From Lyophyllum atratum (taxonomy: Eukaryota > Basidiomycota > Agaricomycetes > Agaricales > Lyophyllaceae): DNA of 64,000 nt. The notes under the pieces are model-generated. The model was not told the DNA's origin, did no database searches, and saw only the letters and a list, made by a program, of their open reading frames with translations. This document shows positions 21,501-31,450 of this stretch, piece by piece. The stretch spans positions 496,001 through 560,000 of the forward strand of contig JACGCN010000009.1 of the NCBI GenBank assembly GCA_014905825.1, read 5' to 3'. The position numbers and the translations under genes are program-made. Position 1 is the first letter of the stretch. Each line of letters begins with the position of its first letter.

Positions 21501-22672
21501 GACTCCTTAAAACGATTTACGGACTCAAACAATCTGGCCGGGAGTGGAACAAGCTTCTCGACTCCCTATTCCAGTCGCTCGGCTACACGCGTCTAAAAAA
21601 TGATCACTGCGTCTACATCCGAGGCACTGGCGAGTCTACCGTCGTTATTGCAGTCCATGTCGACGACATGACTATTCTCACGTCATTAGACGAGATGGTC
21701 GACCAAGTCAAGCGCGAAATCAACGGCCGCTTCGACATTACCGACCTTGGTGAAGCCAACCAGATTGTTGGAATTCACATCACCCGTCATAGGAATGGCG
21801 ACATCACTCTCTCGCAGGAATCTTACCTGCGGAAGATTATCCAGAAGATGGGGCTCGAGAACGCAAATCCAGTTCACACGCCGATGGACGTCAACGTCAA
21901 ACTCCAGAAACATACAGGAGATACTCCATTAGACGAGCGTCTCCGCCACGAGTATCAGATAGCTATCGGCATGTTGATGTGGGCCGCCATATCCACGCGA
22001 CCCGACATCTTGTTTGCGGTACAACACTTGTCCCAGTTCTCGACCCATCCGGATCCCGAGCATTTCACGGCCGCCAAGCGAGTTTTTCGGTACCTCAAAG
22101 GCACCATCAGCCTTGGACTCACATACTCCCATTCCGCTTTCGATGACGACAGGATCATCCGAATTTTCTCCGACTCTGATTGGGGAAACAGTCCCGATGA
22201 TCGTCGTTCCGTCGCTGGGTATGTATGTATAGTTGCCGGTGGACCTGTTACATGGAGCTCCAAGAAGCAACAAACCGTTGCTCTCTCCAGCATGGAAGCC
22301 GAGTATATGGCTCTGAGCCATGCGACCCGCAAGACTCTTTGGCTTAGGTCCCTGCTCGATGAAGTCGGACTCCTCAATGACGGACCAACGGATCTTATAA
22401 CCGACAATCAATCCTCCATCATGTTTGCCAACAATCCGGTATTTCACGCCCGAAGCAAGCACATTGATATTCGGCATCACTTCGTACGGGAACGAATTAC
22501 TTCTAACGAAGTACAGTTATTCCATTGCGCATCAGCTGACAACCAAGCGGACATCTTCACGAAACCGCTGCACCGCCCTGATCACGACGCGAAGCTTCAG
22601 TTGCTGGGTATGATATCGGACTTGAGGGGGAGTGTTGGAAGTCGGGCTGCCGCCGACGACAAGTCCGAATGA
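18560..22672 (+). CDS. Copia gag-pol polyprotein, intact
   Basis: Single uninterrupted frame of 1370 codons. Gag ends with a CCHC knuckle (CYECNEKGHISTHC, residue about 212) and a Gly/Lys-rich linker. Protease motif LADCAATSHIF (about 299) keeps the catalytic Asp but reads DCA where most retroelement proteases have DSG or DTG. Integrase: HHCC zinc site (WHRIFGHM...CEACIKAKH, 430-475), then D, D, E in MADLWGP, IRFDNGKEF and NGVAERVNRT. Reverse transcriptase: VVDIVGAYLNSELKETIYL (about 949) and AVHVDDMTIL (about 1033). RNase H: IFSDSDWGNSPDDRRS, SSMEAEYMALSHATRK and RSKHIDIRHHFVRE. The stop codon lies 40 nt inside the 3' LTR. All enzymes look complete, so the copy could be active if its split promoter works. 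Confidence 0.96.
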   Translation: MSESSNAYRIEPLKGVENYAVWKIKMTDILTDQGLVEYADGTNKRPAETEMTSTAGLSWSTKDRKALSTIRLRVGDGPLVYIAGSKSSKEAWDALSDMYEARGPIGIVTVRRKLFRAQCEEGGDVEEHIRSMRGYVEELAGLGSKVNDEDFSITLLTSLPDSWDPFISAVDTATLKESHKLIARVLEEDRRIRARNGGDTALAAKYNPNVTCYECNEKGHISTHCPKRKKGGGGGGKSGGGGNSGGGKKRGFRGGKKKKEEGDSPKSDQAHQASDDYAFTSFDTPDIALPALTSSSILADCAATSHIFRDRAQFSSYVDTPGHQIKGFGSTAGMGRGTVKLTSKVGSKDMTITLRNVVHAPDAPYNLVSVSRMTDARFSLKFEGESLRIFAPDGSTDVLRGRKIGRLYSLDVRIQTPDVALAAKTGRSWKQWHRIFGHMAMASVKLLKRKSMVVGMEVDETVGASAECEACIKAKHHVESLPSKSETVFEEIGEMTMADLWGPARTTGIRGERYFAGFTDGKGRRTVTYFLKRKTDDETVSAIAKYRAHVKTQTGKDLKTIRFDNGKEFLDEKVRAYLADHGIRIETTAPYSSAQNGVAERVNRTIVEHTRAMLFQYDLPKFLWPEAVAYATYLKNRSPTRALKDKTPEEVFTGKKPDVSRLEEFGRKCWVLHEGGNISKLEAKSREFIFTGLSDESRAWRYFNPGARMIQTSRNVIFPTVANSDHTAIEGVDPLPLEGEQGNTSEQTPGQLETTENTESTKTITKTIATPPPSRIPVPIPSREPSTRIAGLQPQNYRVLNNPAARGPREWQHHVPESPDSGNIAFIDIPDFAFLGDDQDEPTSVNEALSSDIWRKSMETELDQLKRLGTFKLVDLPPDRETVKSKWVWKVKRDGDGKFLKAKSRLVAKGFTQKPGVDFSETFAPVVRMDSLRLLIAIATAFRLKIHVVDIVGAYLNSELKETIYLTQPPGLGDGTPRVWRLLKTIYGLKQSGREWNKLLDSLFQSLGYTRLKNDHCVYIRGTGESTVVIAVHVDDMTILTSLDEMVDQVKREINGRFDITDLGEANQIVGIHITRHRNGDITLSQESYLRKIIQKMGLENANPVHTPMDVNVKLQKHTGDTPLDERLRHEYQIAIGMLMWAAISTRPDILFAVQHLSQFSTHPDPEHFTAAKRVFRYLKGTISLGLTYSHSAFDDDRIIRIFSDSDWGNSPDDRRSVAGYVCIVAGGPVTWSSKKQQTVALSSMEAEYMALSHATRKTLWLRSLLDEVGLLNDGPTDLITDNQSSIMFANNPVFHARSKHIDIRHHFVRERITSNEVQLFHCASADNQADIFTKPLHRPDHDAKLQLLGMISDLRGSVGSRAAADDKSE
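22621..22632 (+). other. Polypurine tract
   Basis: TTGAGGGGGAG immediately upstream of the 3' LTR start (TGTTGG at 22633) is the expected plus-strand primer site for copia reverse transcription. It lies inside the coding frame. Confidence 0.75.
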
Positions 22673-22861
22673 CGACGTCGTCTGACTCAGTCAAGAGGGA
22701 AAGAAAATTTACTTACAATTTTCCTTGCAATTTTACTTCACTTACTAATAGCTTAATTTCAAATTAGAGTACAGTATATAAAGGCCTCTTCGAGGCCGTA
22801 GAATAGTTTACTAATACATTAACGTTCCCCAACGTTCGAAGTCAGCTTATAAAGTTCAACA
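22633..22861 (+). repeat. 3' LTR (229 bp)
   Basis: Begins TGTTGGAAGTCGG and ends GTTCAACA. TATA box TATATAAA at 22775-22782, followed by the GGCCTC/GAGGCC hairpin. Uninterrupted, so it serves as the empty-site reference for KDZ-1. Confidence 0.97.
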
Positions 22862-22866
22862 GGCCC
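22862..22866. repeat. 5-bp target-site duplication of copia element, right copy (GGCCC)
   Basis: Matches 3402-3406. Confidence 0.9.
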
Positions 22867-23513
22867 CGAATGGCCGCGCCCAATTCTCAGGATGTAAAAG
22901 CAGAATTTAAAATAGTACTCATACAAAGACTCACATTGTATTGTCTCCCTGCACTACTTTTGAGCGTGCATTAGATCATTCGGTTGTCCTGATTAGTTGT
23001 AAGTAAGTACTGTTGCAGTGGTAACAGGTGGCCCGGAATCCAGTATATCGCAAGGCAACTATAAATTAGTTCACCACCACTCATTCATGAATGTCATCAG
23101 GAGTATCCGCGCAGAAATTAGACGTGCACACAGAAAGGCTAATCTGCAGGCTAGTTTGCCGTATGTACGCATGAGAGTGTTTTGCGCTAATCGCTTGTGC
23201 CGTGCGACGCAAAAATCCAACAAAAATTTTAAATCGATGTCTTGCACACGCCAGTGCCACGCCAATTTCTCTGGGTCTATCATTTGATCGCTATCAATTT
23301 CTCACCAAAAGTGTGGAATGCAGATCTCGACTTCGGCTACGGATCCTCGCCCTTTCCGCCCATTGAATACATATGGCTTATCCAAATTCCGTGCTCTGCT
23401 CCAACCCGACTCTTGGCCGGGACGAGAACAATGAGTCAGAAAGTTGACGACAACGGTAGCGCTGGCCATCAAGGAATCTACATAACTTCTCAAGGAAGAT
23501 CTGCTGCGTAGCA
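22867..23513. other. Short host spacer between copia and KDZ-2
   Basis: No recognisable gene. After removal of both elements this stretch would join the promoter of the ABC transporter gene at 36355 on its right and the P450 downstream flank on its left. Confidence 0.5.
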
Positions 23514-23520
23514 GACTCGC
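23514..23520. repeat. 7-bp target-site duplication of KDZ-2, left copy (GACTCGC)
   Basis: GACTCGC at 23514-23520 is repeated at 36197-36203. Both copies happen to be followed by CA, so the visible identity is 9 bp. A 7-bp duplication with a CACC... element start is chosen because it matches KDZ-1. Confidence 0.85.
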
Positions 23521-24008
23521 CACCTGATGCTGGCGTGACTTCGCGAACCCACGCTCTGATGACATCAGATAGGGTTCGCGAACCTGCCTCTAATCTAGAG
23601 GATGACTTCGCGAATATTGCCTCTAATCAGAAGGCGGTATTCGCGAATATTGCTCTAGCTTAGAAGCACCCTACGTCCTTCCGCACACCCATTCCCGCCT
23701 ATATCGCTCAATATGGATATGCTGGTCCCTAATACTCGAGCTCATCGTTCAGAGCAGTCGCGCCCCCACTTCCTCATTGGGACGACCTCCATTTAGGTAC
23801 AACTCACCCCGCCCTTCCGTTCCGTGTATTCGGATCCCGATTCCCGCCCTTCAGGTCGGCAAATGCGCACCCCGATTCCCGCCCTCCAGGTCGGCAAATG
23901 TGCACCCCGATCCCGCACCCGCCTTGACCGTAGCAGGCATATTACGGAACCCACTAGGACGAGCAAAATAGTGTATATTATGTATTATTACCTAGTACAG
24001 TATAAAAA
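23521..24008. repeat. KDZ-2 left subterminal region
   Basis: TTCGCGAA palindromes at 23540-23547, 23575-23582, 23607-23614 and 23640-23647, some extended to GGGTTCGCGAACC. At about 23840-23905 a 37-bp unit (CCCGATTCCCGCCCTYCAGG then TCGGCAAATG) is tandemly duplicated. No gene. Confidence 0.82.
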
Positions 24009-27000
24009 TCACTGTTCTTCCTCCGCATCGTCGTCGCCCTTCTCGGCGGTCTGGACGTCTTCCGGTACCAGCAAGCCATGCCCCTGTGCGACGAATGTGG
24101 GTACATGGTGCCATAAGTGAGCAGCGCGGCGCCGCATAGCAGAATACGTGGCAGCCTGCTGGTATGCGTAGGCCCTCCTCCCTTCTGCTGTTGCCCGATC
24201 ATCGTACCTGCCCGCAGAACAGACCACTAGCGTACGGCTTTCCCATTCCACCGCCTTATGGTTAAAGAAGCGGTCAACCCTCTCCATTTCCTCCAGGAGT
24301 AATCGAACCTCCTCTTGCCATCGGTCCGCACGAGCTTTGCCCTTACACCACTCAATGCGGAGGTCTGTCAGATATATGCTCTGTGAGAAAAATATCTACA
24401 GAAGATGATGAGGAACGCACCGTCCTGGAGGAGGTCGTCGTCCTTGTATTCCAGATCTCCCAGCCGTGTCCATATCCAGGACCCCCTGTGACGACCCTGT
24501 GCGGGCCCGGGTCGCACACGGACACTCGGATCCGCCTCGCCCATCGCCCTGATATCCTCACGGGCTAGCAGAGGATAAGCATCCTCCCAGCCAACCTTAT
24601 CCAACGCTGGTGCAAGACCCTCGATTGCTAGACGAGCTGCACGGTACTTCGAAGCGGCGGCGGCGATCTTGACCTCAGTACGGTCGATGATGCCTCTGGA
24701 ACGAGTATTATGGCGCTGACCACGTTGGAAACGGTCCTTGTCGATGTAGAGGTAGGAGCGGAGACGAAGGCCGTCACGAAGCTCCGCAAGTGCATCACTG
24801 GCCTGGGCATTCCGAAGTTCCCATTCCATCTCACGGAGACGAATGTCGCAAGGGACGACAGGGGCCTGTAAGCGAGATGATGGGAGGGCGCGTGGATGTG
24901 AGGAGGAGTGAGCAAGGGCGGACGGGAGATATAGTGATACGTCCTCCGTGGGGTCACTATCGTGATCGTCTGCTTCAGCGTCACGCGTGCGTATGGTAGC
25001 AAGTGCAGGCATGTACAGATGCTGGACCGCAATCCATGCATCAATCTTCCGACGCAGAATGTTGGACTGCGTCTGAAGCTTAGACTTTTGCTTGTCCGTC
25101 GCATGCTGGCCCAAAGCAGCTCGATCCACAGCAAGGCGGCGTCTAGAGTACTCACTGAGCGATAATAACACAGATTATAGTCGAATACATACTGTTTTTC
25201 CTCAAAGTCAAGGCCCATGGTTATGAGCTGCGATGCCGAGATCTCTTCATGAAGCGCATAAGCCCGACCGGCCTTGGTATCCTCGCTCTCCTGAAGAGCG
25301 AGCTTTTTCCGAACAGCATCCTGAGAAATGACTTGCCAAGGGTTAGTAGCAGTAAGGTGGGACAATGACTGGCAACATACCTTGAAACTTCCGCTCGAAA
25401 GGATTCGGTCCCTTCTCATTGCTTTCCCTCACTTCCCACGTCGACAACTCGGCTCGCCAGCGGCCAGTAATTTCGGGGTCGAGCCCGGCGTTGAATTCAT
25501 CGTGAAGTTGTCGGTGATCATTACCTTCTACTACAGCCTCTTCTATCTTTCGTAGTAAAGATGCGCCTGAGTATAGATTACGTTAGATATATGCCCTCAA
25601 AAAGAAGAATGAATAGCTTACCCATGAATGATGTCTTCTTCCAATTCCAGTCGCCGAAGTGGTCGTCGAGAGTATCTCGACGACTTCCGGGTCCCATTTC
25701 TCGTGTGCTTGTTGCAACCGGATTGATGTGGGACCAGCCGCGCTCAACACCTTCGCCATCCGTGCGTCCAACAGAGGGGTTAAAGTTGAAGGAGTAGATG
25801 GTCTGGCATGCCATGATGTGGGCGGGGAGGTGAAACTTGGGAATGTAGAAGTAGAAATGTGTAGTATCGTCGGCATTGATGTGCATCTTGTGCGGGTACT
25901 TGGCCATCCGATCCCAGACATGCTTACTCCACTGGCACACGATATCGTAGGAAACAACAATCTCCAAGAGGTCGATGTCCTTGAGCGACCCAAAAAAAAC
26001 AGAATCCATCGTAACATATCTGGAAATTTCTCGTCAGAAATATTGATTATGACAATCGTGAAGTACGCACCGTTCTCCTCCAATGAGATCTGCGACTGCG
26101 AGTGGGCGCTTCACATCGTGCCTTGCACAGTCAACCGCAGCTACACCCGTTGCCGCAAGCCCCTTAGTCGCACGTTCCGCATCGACGGCCTTGTGGTTGG
26201 AACAGGTACTACGCTGATAGCAAAGTCAGAATTTTATAGAGATTGACAATAAGAATGATTTACCTCTTGCACTATAAGCTTATCAAACGCTTTGAGAAAC
26301 GATTTGTACTCCACTTCCGGTAGAAAGTATGCCCATCCCTTGCTTAAGCCCGGATCGGCTTCATAGGATGACACTTTTTTCCTTTTCAGGCGAAAGTTCG
26401 CGTCGATGGCGAGGAAGAGACGGTATAAAAATCTAACATGATAAAAACTATTAGAAAGGGTTAATTCTGAGAAGACGAAGCACTCACCGATCCTCGGGAC
26501 TAGCATTCTTCCAGCCCTCTTTCAAATTGATCCCAGGCTGCGGGCATGCGGGGCAAAGAACGGCACACTCCCCTGGTTTTGTAGCCACGGTGCCAGCTGG
26601 ATCATGGCCACGCCCCGCACGCTTGAGCATCTTCAGATGCCGGTACTCGCGCACCATGGTCATGAACAAACGATACCGATCCTGGAGGTGTTCGTCAGCA
26701 TAGGAAATATGTTATAGCACGGAATCTTACCTTTGGTGGTGACACCCCTGTATTCTCAGTGAGACGCTTGAGAGAATTATAAAATTCAAATGCGGAAGCC
26801 TTCGATTCGAAGCTGAGAAGCTGAAAATGTCGAAGCACAGCCAGAGTGGCTGCCGTGCAGGGTCGATCAATGGAGGCGGGGAACCAGTGATATCGAAGAA
26901 GTTGAACGATGTGGGGTTTCGCCTGTTGGCAGCCGCAAAAGTCGACCGCAACTTCGTGAATTCCATTGGTGTGGACGACGACGAAGTCGTTGACCGGGTA

Positions 27001-27777
27001 AGGGATGGGGCAAGAATCATCGAGAGGGTGACCTAGAAGGACTCGGAGGCCGATAGACTTCAGACTAGCTTTTTCGAAGTAAGTGCCTGTCCAACGCTGT
27101 CGAGGAAAATATTCAGGGACTAGGTAAAAAATGACAACGAAGAGAACGAACCTCGATTTCATGGAGGGGGTTGTGCCGATGCGTAGACACCATACACACC
27201 TGGCATAACAGGTGGCCGCCAGCGCAATCGACACATCGATATGATGCGTGGTGAAGCTCGGAGGTTTCTGTATGGCCAGGGCAGATATCAGGGTGGTCTC
27301 CACGCCCTTCAAGACGCAGAAATTCCGCGAGGTAAAGGTCCCGATCCGGTAGCCATTTTTTCAACTGGTTTATCTGGCAACGGTCGAGTGAGACGGTGAC
27401 GAGTGTGAAAAATTGGAATGTACTAACACGAACTCTTGCACGCTTCGCAGTGACTCTCTCAGCCTCCACTTCAGCGACATAGGCGGGATCGAGGGTAGGA
27501 TCGAGGGTAGCGTCGGCATCCAGAGATGAGAAATGTTCTGCAGATTGGTCGTTCCAAAGGGCAGGGTCGTCCGCCGGAGGCACTACGGTAGAAAGTGCTT
27601 GATGCGGAGTGGGAACATTGAAGACGGTGGTAGAGGTACTGTACGCGTTGGCTTGTGGGGGGAGGCGATAGCGGGTTGAGATGATGGTAGATTGGGAAGG
27701 GGTTTGGGTTTCATCAGAGGCCACAGCAAACATCCCCCACGACGACGAGCCTTCTTTCTTGGGTGGTGTGTTGACAT
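24009..27777 (-). CDS. KDZ transposase with N-terminal CxC2 cysteine cluster (KDZ-2)
   Basis: Multi-exon minus-strand gene. CxC2 cluster: FLRLEGRGDHPDICPG, YRCVDCAGGHLLCQVCMVST, HRHNPLHEIE (27330-27150), then GIHEVAVDFCGCQQ and TENTGVSPPK. The core has all three predicted catalytic acids: LAIDANFRLKRK (about 26400), VVSYDIVCQW (about 25940) and GRTDGEGVERGWSHINPVA followed by RRDTLDDHFGDWNWKK (to about 25620). The C-terminal helices reach the stop at 24009, with an acidic end (EKGDDDAEEEQ). The conserved-looking start MSTHHPRKKARRRGG at 27777 is out of frame with the downstream MFAVASDETQTPS by one base, at a run of five Gs (27733-27737). This may be a frameshift, a sequencing error, or a sign that translation starts at the MFAVAS Met (27733). 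Otherwise it appears intact and is the better candidate for an active enzyme. Confidence 0.88.
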
Positions 27778-27892
27778 TGACGCTAAGGGAGAAGGAAAGG
27801 GCACTGCTGCGTCAATGTGGAATCGAGGTCCCGGTTCGACGGCATCGGACACTGTCCATGTGGATTGTGCATCAGGTACTTTCAAATTCGAC

Positions 27893-28174
27893 GGCATCGG
27901 GCAACTCACATGAACATCAGACAAATACTGCCCGAACAAACGATTCAGAAGTGGTGCATCCATATGCACCGCTGGTGCAAATCAAATAATCTGATCAGAT
28001 TTTAAAAATAGAAGTACGATAAGCATATGCATTCGTTGGCATCGGACAACTCACATGAACATCAGACAAATACCGCCCGAACGAACGACTCAAAAGTGGC
28101 GCATCCACATGCACCGCTGGTGGAAATCAAATAATCTGATCAGATTTTAAAAATAGAAGTACGATAAGCATATG
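27893..28174. repeat. 137-bp direct duplication between KDZ-2 transposase and TET/JBP
   Basis: Copy 1 at 27893-28029 and copy 2 at 28038-28174, both starting GGCATCGG and ending GATAAGCATATG. They differ at a few percent of positions. The array lies just upstream of the minus-strand transposase gene and downstream of the dioxygenase stop, so it may double a promoter segment. Confidence 0.9.
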
Positions 28175-28177
28175 TAA

Positions 28178-29749
28178 TTACAGCCCCAAGTTCCGGAACA
28201 CTGCCTTCCGGTCCCTCGCTAGCTCGTGGAACTTGGAAAAAAAATTGAACCCCTGACCTCGACTCACATTCATCGCCTTCATCCTCGCCTGCCAAGTGTG
28301 AGGATGCGACTCCTTGATGGACGCATCAGTGACACAACCGTGGCTCACCCAACGAAGTAGACCTCCTGCACAATACTGAGTGAAAGATACGCGCTCCTCA
28401 CCAGGCTGGATGGCGGTGTTGCCGTGGCGAAGGAGGGCGGAAGGTATGAGGATCGTGGAACCACGCGGAAACTCGATGATCAATTTCAAGTCGTATAGAA
28501 TCAAATGACCACCGCGTTTCGAATCGAAATGCCCCCCAACGGTCACAGCGCACAGATTGTACCTGGAGTTCTTGCCGTCGTTGTGGAGTACCGTGACGGT
28601 CTCCGGACCGAGGTTGAACGTTCCAGCCGGGTAAACCGAGGAGGAGAAGTTCGCTTGGAACTGATCTCTCTTCTTGCCTGCAAACATGAGCACGGCTAGG
28701 TGGACCGCGATGTCTTCGTATATGCGTGGGGCGATATATCCGAGAGCTTCTGTAGTAAAACCAAAACCATTTGATATGTATTCATAGTAGATAATTACAT
28801 AGTTCACATACGGGACTGGAAAGCCGCTACGCGTTCAACATGGTCGTTGAGGAGGAGGCTATCGATGAGCTGTTGCTCCTCGCGTGTGTGGACAAGGTTT
28901 TGTGGCTCCTGGAAGGGTTTCGAAAAGTCAGTTAGATAAAGTTAAAGAACAGCGTTGAACTCAGAACGTACCGTCTGGCCACCGCCAAAGGATATCCCAG
29001 AGGTCAAGGTAAAATAATTACCACGAGGATGTGACCCAGCAACAGGTGAGAATGTACCCGAGGCCTGGCCGATGAGACGCACAGCCTTCAGGGCATGTTC
29101 GAAGCCCGTCACGACGTCGGACCATGGTCGCGACTCGCTAGTCGCCGATTCGCTAGTCGCCGATTCGCTATCGTCCCCATCCCCGTCGTCGCTGTCGTCC
29201 GAGACGAGGCCGGGCATGTCGGACGTGTCTAGCGTGTCCATACGACTGTCGAAATCGTGGGAGAAGTTGTTGGATGGGTGTTGGGGTGCGGGAACGGCTG
29301 GCACGCCTGCTAGGAGCCCGAAGATGCGTGCATCTGTGTCTAAAAGAGCATAGGGGGTACTTTATGATCATTAGCCTAATCAAAAATGTTTCTAAGTAAG
29401 TAAAGAACGCACATGCCATCCCACTTGAAAAGCCGGTAACCACCCTCCTTCCTGAGGTCCTGTAGTGTCGGTACTACTTCGGAGTTTGTTGGGACATCGG
29501 GCATGGTCCAGCCGCTGGTGCGCTGGGGGAGATCATCGAGGTTGAAGGAGGTTTGGATGGTGCCGAGCGGCTCGACGGTGGGCGGTGAAAGAAAGGGTCC
29601 AAGGTTCGGATGATCTGTTTTCGGAAATTGATGATCAGCGTGGCAAGTCGGTCCGAGATAAACAATGACGTACGTAGGCCTCGATGGTCCTGAAACCGCA
29701 ACCCAGAGTTGGTACAGCCTGGAGCGGCTTCGAAGTGGAGGCGAGACAT
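28178..29749 (-). CDS. TET/JBP-family 2-oxoglutarate/Fe(II) dioxygenase (KDZ-2)
   Basis: First exon MSRLHFEAAPGCTNSGLRF (29749-about 29672). The next exon carries TVEPLGTIQTSFNLDDLPQ and EGGYRLFKWDGM (to about 29413). Then an acidic Ser/Glu region, RGNYFTLTSGISFGGGQT, NLVHTREEQQLID and the catalytic C-terminal exon. Iron ligands: HND in VLHNDGKNSRYNL and His of LLRHGN. The 2-oxoglutarate Arg is in GEERVSFTQY, and the family core GGHLILYDLKLIIEFPRGST is complete. It lacks the Lys/Gly-rich stretch of the KDZ-1 copy. Expected nuclear activity is oxidation of modified bases in DNA. Position directly after the transposase gene on the same strand matches KDZ-1. Confidence 0.87.
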
Positions 29750-30147
29750 TTTTTGTCAGGAAAGGTGGGAGGAAAAGGTGGGAGACAGAAAAAAGGTGGG
29801 AGACTAAAGAATCAAATTTAAAGAACGAGGTTGCTCACCGTGTGTGTGCAACCATATGGGTGAGATCATCGAAATCGAGATTGATGTCTCGGCAAATTAG
29901 AAAATTAAGGTTGCTGATGCGTGTGGTTGCTGACCTTCCCGCGTTTCCAACTTAGCATGTGGGCGTGGCGTACAAGGAAATGCTCCTTAGATTGGTTGGA
30001 AATCACGGTACACAACCGCAAGAATAGTACATACTGGTAGTGTTGCGTACATTTAAGTCGGAAACATTCGAACACCACCTTTCACCACCTTTTCACACGC
30101 CGGTTGCACGTCGGTAAACTTAGAAGTGGGAAATTCAAAGTCCAAAT

Positions 30148-31326
30148 ATGACTACGAGTAACACCAAGGCGACACTGAAGAAAGGAAAAGACGGCTTGAC
30201 CAAGTATCAGCGCTATTATCAAAAGTATGTACCGTATTCTTGTTATTATTCATTTAATTAACTCGATATTCGTAGGCATCCAGAGGTGAAAGAAAAGAAC
30301 CGGGAGCGACAGCGTCGTCGTCGTGAGCTAAAATCACAGAAGGATGCTGCACCATCCACAATTGCCAGTACCGAACCTAGCGTACAGATTTCTGAATCGA
30401 CCATGCTCCCTCCCCCCACAGAACCCGTCCCAGTATCTGAGCTTATGTCCCCCCTTCCCGACTCGTCTGAAGAGTCCTCCACCGACTCTTCCACTTATGA
30501 ACTCTTGACACAAGATATCGCTGTCGAAGACGGGCCGCACACCACGGATACAGCAGCGGCCGAGCTCGACATCGAGACCCATAATCCCCCCCACTCCCTC
30601 CCGTCGGACTTCCACCGCACCAAGTCCATTCACCCGGAAGCACTACTGGGTAACATGATCAACAACCTGGTTGACTATGATGGAAAGAAGCCTTACCCGA
30701 CGCAATACCTTGAGCTTGATGTCCTCCTGAAATTACATACAGCAGTTTTGAACTGGGCTAACGGATGGGGAGGTGTCACGTACTGGAGCATTGGGCTGGA
30801 TAAGTCGTTCAACCTGGCAGTGGAGGAGCGCCGTGTGGAAGTTTGGCGAGCACAACTGCATAATCACGCGGCGCGAGGACGCCGCATGCTCAGCCGACTA
30901 CACTTCATGGATGGAGACTTACCCCTGGAGATGTGGAAAATACGAGAGTTGTGGCGGATCCAGATTGAATTGGTGGAGATCCTCGTCAAAGGCATCACCA
31001 TTCTGGAACTCAAGACCTCGATTCTCCCAAGCCTCTGCACAGTGGTATATGCTGAATCAGACAGCGCTGTCGAAACTGATGGTGGTGAAACCGATAGTGG
31101 TGACGAAGGGGAGGACGAGAACGAGAACGACGACGACGACAACGACGAAGACGAGGACGAGGACGAAGATGAGGACGAGGACGAGGGGAACGACAATGAC
31201 AAGGACAATGACGAGGGCGAGAACAACGACAACGGCAACGAAGTCCAGGGCGGCTATGTGTCAGATGACGAGTCCCATCACGAATGGTACTGTATGGGTA
31301 TGCACGAGGGACCATGTGTATACTAG
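30148..31326 (+). CDS. Basic 'YY...R-rich' protein with acidic tail (KDZ-2 core cargo)
   Basis: Exon 1 MTTSNTKATLKKGKDGLTKY then QRYYQK (30148-30224), intron to about 30276, then HPEVKEKNRERQRRRRELKS. About 370 residues. The N-terminal basic helix and the intron after YYQK match the KDZ-1 gene at 13450. The middle part has a Ser/Thr/Pro-rich linker and a helical segment (LLKLHTAVLNWANGWGG, EVWRAQLHNHAARGRRMLSR, MWKIRELWRIQIELVE). The C-terminal 80 residues are almost wholly Asp/Glu/Asn repeats (31070-31230), followed by HHEWYCMGMHEGPCVY. I do not recognise a named domain. A basic N-terminus joined to an acidic tail is common in chromatin-associated proteins; this is only a suggestion. Confidence 0.75.
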
Positions 31327-31450
31327 CTTCAGTACAACTTAGAATTCAAGACCGCGATGAAGGGAACGGCGTCTATTGCTGTGCACAGCAGGCTACAAAC
31401 GGCGAAGATGTATGTACGTCTACATACATACACAGTGAGGGAGATATGAT

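Larger units (their letters stand above)
3407..22861 (+). mobile_element. Ty1/copia LTR retrotransposon, interrupted by KDZ-1
   Basis: A complete autonomous copia-type element: 229-bp LTRs beginning TG and ending CA, a tRNA-type primer-binding site, one intact gag-pol frame, a polypurine tract and a GGCCC target duplication. Without the 14,786-bp KDZ-1 insertion and its extra 7-bp duplication the element would be 4,662 bp. Reading the two LTRs base by base I find no difference between them, which points to recent insertion. The polyprotein frame is unbroken. Element order is gag, protease, integrase, reverse transcriptase, RNase H, the order that defines copia. Confidence 0.95.

Noticed and set aside
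30148..30330. bZIP transcription factor in KDZ-2
   Set aside because: The Arg-rich helix resembles a basic region, but no leucine heptad follows in either element's copy.
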